The notes below the pieces were generated by a model. It made no database searches, was not told where the DNA came from, and saw only the letters and a list, made by a program, of their open reading frames with translations. A stretch of DNA of 8,113 nucleotides from Betaproteobacteria bacterium UBA5216. GTDB taxonomy: Bacteria > Pseudomonadota > Gammaproteobacteria > Burkholderiales > SG8-41. The stretch covers positions 1 to 8,113 of the forward strand of contig DHVE01000038.1 in assembly GCA_002412495.1 (NCBI GenBank), written 5' to 3'. Each line of letters opens with the position of its first letter. Position 1 is the stretch's first letter. Below, piece by piece: positions 5,681 through 8,113 of the stretch. Made by a program: the position numbers and the translations under genes.

Positions 5681-6574
5681 ATGAGCAACATCGGCTTCAT
5701 CGGACTCGGCATCATGGGCAAGCCCATGGCACTCAACCTCATCAAGGGCGGCCACACGCTTTATCTGAATTCGCGCAGTGGCGTGGCGAAGGAACTCATT
5801 GACGCCGGCGGCAAAACCTGCACCAGCGCAAAAGAAGTCGCGCAACAATCCGACATCGTCATCGTGATGGTGCCAGATACGCCGGACGTGGAAAAGGTTC
5901 TATTCGGCGCCAACGGCGTTGCCGAGGGCTTGGGCACAACCGGCAAAGGCAAAATCGTCATCGACATGAGTTCCATTTCGCCGATGGAAACCAAGGTATT
6001 CGCCAAAAAAATCAATGCCCTTGGCTGTGAATATGTCGATGCGCCGGTGTCTGGCGGCGAAGTTGGCGCCAAGGCGGCTACGCTGACCATCATGGTGGGC
6101 GCCAATCCGGCGACGTTCGACAAGGTGAAGCCGGTATTCGAACTGATGGGCAAAAACATCACGCTGGTCGGCGGCAACGGCGACGGGCAAACCTGCAAGG
6201 TGTGCAATCAGATCATCGTCGCGCTCAATATCGAAGCGGTCAGTGAAGCGCTGGTATTTGCCTCGAAGGCTGGCGCCGATCCCGCCAAAGTGCGGCAGGC
6301 GCTGATGGGTGGGTTTGCCGCCTCGCGCATTCTTGAAGTGCACGGCGAACGCATGATCAAGCGCACCTTCGACCCGGGCTTTCGCATCGAGCTGCATCAA
6401 AAGGATTTGAACCTCGCGTTGCAGGGCGCGCGCGCCATGGGCGTGGCGCTGCCCAATACCGCCACCGCGCAGGAATTGTTCAACACCTGCGTCGCCAATG
6501 GCGGCGCAAAGTGGGATCACTCCGGCATGGTCAAGGCGCTGGAGACAATGGCGAATCATCCGGTGGCGAAGTAG
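5681..6574 (+). CDS. glxR: 2-hydroxy-3-oxopropionate (tartronate semialdehyde) reductase
   Basis: A 297-residue beta-hydroxyacid dehydrogenase that reduces tartronate semialdehyde to D-glycerate with NAD(P)H in the cytoplasm. The ATG at 5681 is preceded by AGGAG 6 nt upstream and starts the Rossmann fold at once; the open frame reaches back to 5600 but those residues are not family-like. Motifs: IGFIGLGIMGKPMALNL at 4-20 (dinucleotide-binding GLGIMG), MVPDTPDV at 63-70, VIDMSSISP at 93-101, the substrate loop DAPVSGGEVGA at 120-130, and the catalytic lysine in GQTCKVCNQIIVALNIEA (K173, N176/N177 region). FDPGFRIELHQKDLNLAL follows later. This is close to GarR/GlxR. N30-S31-R32 after the second strand hints at NADPH use, which is weak evidence. 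It works directly after Hyi in the pathway and is linked to SBP3 by 8 bp, so the two are likely cotranscribed. Confidence 0.92.
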   Translation: MSNIGFIGLGIMGKPMALNLIKGGHTLYLNSRSGVAKELIDAGGKTCTSAKEVAQQSDIVIVMVPDTPDVEKVLFGANGVAEGLGTTGKGKIVIDMSSISPMETKVFAKKINALGCEYVDAPVSGGEVGAKAATLTIMVGANPATFDKVKPVFELMGKNITLVGGNGDGQTCKVCNQIIVALNIEAVSEALVFASKAGADPAKVRQALMGGFAASRILEVHGERMIKRTFDPGFRIELHQKDLNLALQGARAMGVALPNTATAQELFNTCVANGGAKWDHSGMVKALETMANHPVAK

Positions 6575-6582
6575 CCTTTTCG

Positions 6583-7539
6583 ATGCTGCGCATTGGCGCT
6601 GTCGCTCTGCTGCTGGCCGTCGCCGGTGGCGGCTGGGCGCAGCCGTATCCAAGCAAACTGATCCGCGTCATCAACCCCGCCGCGCCGGGCGGCAACAGTG
6701 ATCTTTTGTTTCGCGTGCTGTCGCCGAAAATGATTGAGCTGCTGGGTCAGCAAATGGTGATGGAGTATCGCCCCGGCGCCGGCGCGACCGTCGGCACCGA
6801 ACTGCTGTCCAAGAGCCCACCCGACGGCTACACGGTGATGATCGTCGCCGCGAGCCACGTGATGAATCCCGCGCTGGTCAAAAAACTGCCTTACGACACG
6901 CTGAAGGATTTCACGCCACTGGGGTTGATCGCCGATATCCCTTCGGCGCTGGTCACGCATCCGTCGCTGCCCGCGAAAAACGTCAAGGAACTGATCGCGC
7001 TGGGCCGCGCCAATCCGGGAGCGATTAACTTTTCATCGGGTGGGCGCGGCACGGTGGGGCATCTCGCCGGTTCACTGTTCGGCGCTATGGCCAAGGCACA
7101 ATACACGTTTGTCGCGTACAAAGGCTCACATCAGGCGCTGATAGATGTGATGTCGGGAAACATTCAGTTTCAATTTTCGAGTATTTCCAATCTGCTGCCG
7201 TATGTCGAGTCGGGCCGCCTGCGCATGCTGGCGCAAACCGGCGAAAAGCGCTCCCCCAGCGCGACGCACATCCCCACCATGGAAGAGGCCGGCCTGCCAG
7301 GGTTCATCGTGCGCAGCGGCTTCAGCTTTCTAGGCCCAGCCAGCATGCAACGCGCTGTCGCCGAAAAACTCAACAGCGCATTGGCCACCTCGCTGCGCGA
7401 ACCCGCCAATCGCAAGCTGCTGATGGCGCGTGGCGCCGATCCGGTGGGCAGCCCCCCCGATGAACACGCCCGCTACATCGCCACCGAAATTGACAAGTGG
7501 ATAAAGGCCGCGCGCGCGGCGGGCATTACACCGGAGTAA
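6583..7539 (+). CDS. Bug/TctC-family solute-binding protein (SBP3)
   Basis: Periplasmic binding protein of 318 residues, placed 8 bp after the glxR stop. The start is ATG at 6583, because it gives a proper signal peptide (MLRIGAVALLLAVAGGGWA, cut before Q20); a longer frame from 6511 lies inside glxR and would bury the leader. Family marks: PYPSKLIRVI at 21-30, ligand loop NPAAPGGNSD at 31-40, YRPGAGATVGTELLSK at 62-77, SPPDGYTVM at 78-86, then HPSLPAKNVKELIALG, YKGSHQALIDVMSGNIQF and IPTMEEAGLPGF. The gene keeps the GAGA loop that SBP2 lacks. There is no strong ribosome binding site, so translational coupling to glxR is likely. Operon linkage suggests a ligand related to glycerate, tartronate, glycolate or glyoxylate, which is inference. 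No TctA/TctB subunit is seen. A degenerate palindromic repeat follows the stop by about 12 bp. Confidence 0.93.
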   Translation: MLRIGAVALLLAVAGGGWAQPYPSKLIRVINPAAPGGNSDLLFRVLSPKMIELLGQQMVMEYRPGAGATVGTELLSKSPPDGYTVMIVAASHVMNPALVKKLPYDTLKDFTPLGLIADIPSALVTHPSLPAKNVKELIALGRANPGAINFSSGGRGTVGHLAGSLFGAMAKAQYTFVAYKGSHQALIDVMSGNIQFQFSSISNLLPYVESGRLRMLAQTGEKRSPSATHIPTMEEAGLPGFIVRSGFSFLGPASMQRAVAEKLNSALATSLREPANRKLLMARGADPVGSPPDEHARYIATEIDKWIKAARAAGITPE

Positions 7540-7551
7540 CGCTCCCCTGCT

Positions 7552-7574
7552 GTCGTTCCCGCCCGCGCGGCAAC
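7552..7574 (+). repeat. Degenerate palindromic intergenic repeat, copy 3
   Basis: GTCGTTCCCGC at 7552-7562 is identical to the start of copy 1, and the second arm GCGGCAAC (7567-7574) differs by one base from the copy 1 arm. Overall 19 of 23 bases match copy 1. It sits 12 bp after the SBP3 stop. No T-run follows, so it is not a typical terminator. Confidence 0.55.
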
Positions 7575-7589
7575 AACGAGGTGGTTACA

Positions 7590-7628
7590 ATGACTGCCAT
7601 CGACAAGACTAACGACGTGCAATCATGA
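7590..7628 (+). CDS. Possible 12-codon leader ORF coupled to the FAD dehydrogenase
   Basis: The frame encodes MTAIDKTNDVQS and then TGA. It has GAGG (7579-7582) 7 nt before its ATG, a better ribosome binding site than the gene behind it has. Its TGA overlaps the downstream ATG in an ATGA arrangement (start 7625-7627, stop 7626-7628). That layout is typical of translational coupling. The peptide has no recognised motif and no runs of one amino acid, so classical attenuation is not indicated. It may also be chance. Confidence 0.3.
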   Translation: MTAIDKTNDVQS

Positions 7629-8113
7629 ACACCCCCAAACCGTTACCAGCCTCCTGTCCGCCCGCGCTGATCACCACCCTGCGCGCCCAATTCGGCGAAC
7701 GCCTCACCACCGTGCAGGCCATCCGCGAGCATCACGGCAAGGACGAATCCGCATTTCCCATCGCGCCGCCCGATGCCGTCGTGTTTCCGCACACCACGGA
7801 AGAATGCGTCACCATCGTCAAGCTGTGCGCGGCGCACGGCACGAATATCATTCCCTACGGCGTCGGCACTTCGCTCGAAGGCCACGTGCTCGCCCTCCAC
7901 GGCGGCATTTGCGTGGACATGAGCCGCATGAACAATATTGTCGCAGTCAACGTGGAAGACCTCGACTGCACGGTACAGGCGGGCGTCACACGCAAGCAAC
8001 TGAACCTGCATCTGCAACACACGGGGCTATTTTTTCCGATAGACCCCGGCGCCGACGCCACGCTGGCGGGCATGGCCGCGACGCGCGCCTCCGGCACCAA
8101 TGCCGTGCGCTAC
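7625..8113 (+). CDS. FAD-linked D-2-hydroxyacid dehydrogenase (D-lactate/glycolate type), N-terminal part
   Basis: An open frame of 163 codons from ATG 7625 runs off the right edge. It matches the FAD-binding (PCMH-type) N-terminal domain of GlcD/DLD oxidoreductases, and most closely the cytochrome-linked D-lactate dehydrogenase (LDHD) pattern. Seen: EHHGKDESAFPIAPPDAVVFP at 35-55 (key residues H37, D40, P48, P55), IPYGVGTSLEGHV at 76-88, GGICVDMSRMNNI at 93-105, QAGVTRKQLN at 118-127, FFPIDPGADATL at 136-147 and GMAATRASGTNAVRY at 149-163. Such enzymes oxidise D-lactate, glycolate or related D-2-hydroxyacids at the membrane and pass electrons to quinone or cytochrome. The C-terminal substrate domain is outside the window, so the substrate is open. 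It lies 85 bp after SBP3 on the same strand, and its ATG overlaps the stop of a possible leader ORF. Its own ribosome binding site is weak. Confidence 0.88.
   Translation, partial: MNTPKPLPASCPPALITTLRAQFGERLTTVQAIREHHGKDESAFPIAPPDAVVFPHTTEECVTIVKLCAAHGTNIIPYGVGTSLEGHVLALHGGICVDMSRMNNIVAVNVEDLDCTVQAGVTRKQLNLHLQHTGLFFPIDPGADATLAGMAATRASGTNAVRY

Noticed and set aside
5900..6652. 250-codon minus-strand frame opposite glxR
   Set aside because: It lies entirely against a well-supported gene, is rich in R, H, A and G as expected from antisense GC-rich codons, and shows no motif.

Overview
The window looks like a moderately GC-rich proteobacterial chromosome, most likely a betaproteobacterium of the Burkholderiales or a relative. 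The reasons are three Bug/TctC-family periplasmic binding proteins in 8 kb, MoxR and MocA-like genes side by side, and short GTCRTTCCCGCG-type palindromic repeats between genes. This is inferred from gene content and base composition by eye. No rRNA, tRNA, CRISPR array, transposase or phage gene was seen.

Left part (1-1667, minus strand): a probable operon read right to left. It holds a MocA-like molybdenum-cofactor nucleotidyltransferase, a MoxR-type AAA+ ATPase, and the first 37 codons of a DNA-deoxyinosine/uracil glycosylase cut by the window edge. The first two genes fit maturation of a molybdenum hydroxylase. The VWA partner usually found after moxR is not directly behind it.

Middle part (1756-4585, plus strand): a Bug/TctC solute-binding protein (SBP1), then 229 bp of noncoding DNA with an inverted pair of palindromic repeats, a DUF1499 protein that seems to lack its usual membrane N-terminus, hydroxypyruvate isomerase (hyi) 4 bp behind it, and a small three-helix membrane protein.

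Right part (4649-8113): a second Bug protein (SBP2) on the minus strand, divergent from tartronate semialdehyde reductase (glxR) on the plus strand. A third Bug protein (SBP3) starts 8 bp after glxR. A degenerate repeat copy follows, then the N-terminal 163 codons of an FAD-linked D-2-hydroxyacid (D-lactate/glycolate-type) dehydrogenase cut by the window edge.

Together, Hyi (hydroxypyruvate to tartronate semialdehyde), GlxR (tartronate semialdehyde to D-glycerate) and the FAD dehydrogenase point to use of C2/C3 hydroxy and oxo acids in the glyoxylate/glycerate pathway. The three binding proteins would supply periplasmic capture of carboxylates. Glyoxylate carboligase and any TctA/TctB membrane subunits are absent from the window. 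Nothing here is clearly a new system. The best leads are the orphan binding proteins tied to glyoxylate enzymes, a duplicated loop in the MocA-like active site, a shortened ligand-loop in SBP2, a repeat family placed after binding-protein genes, and a possible 12-codon coupled leader ORF.
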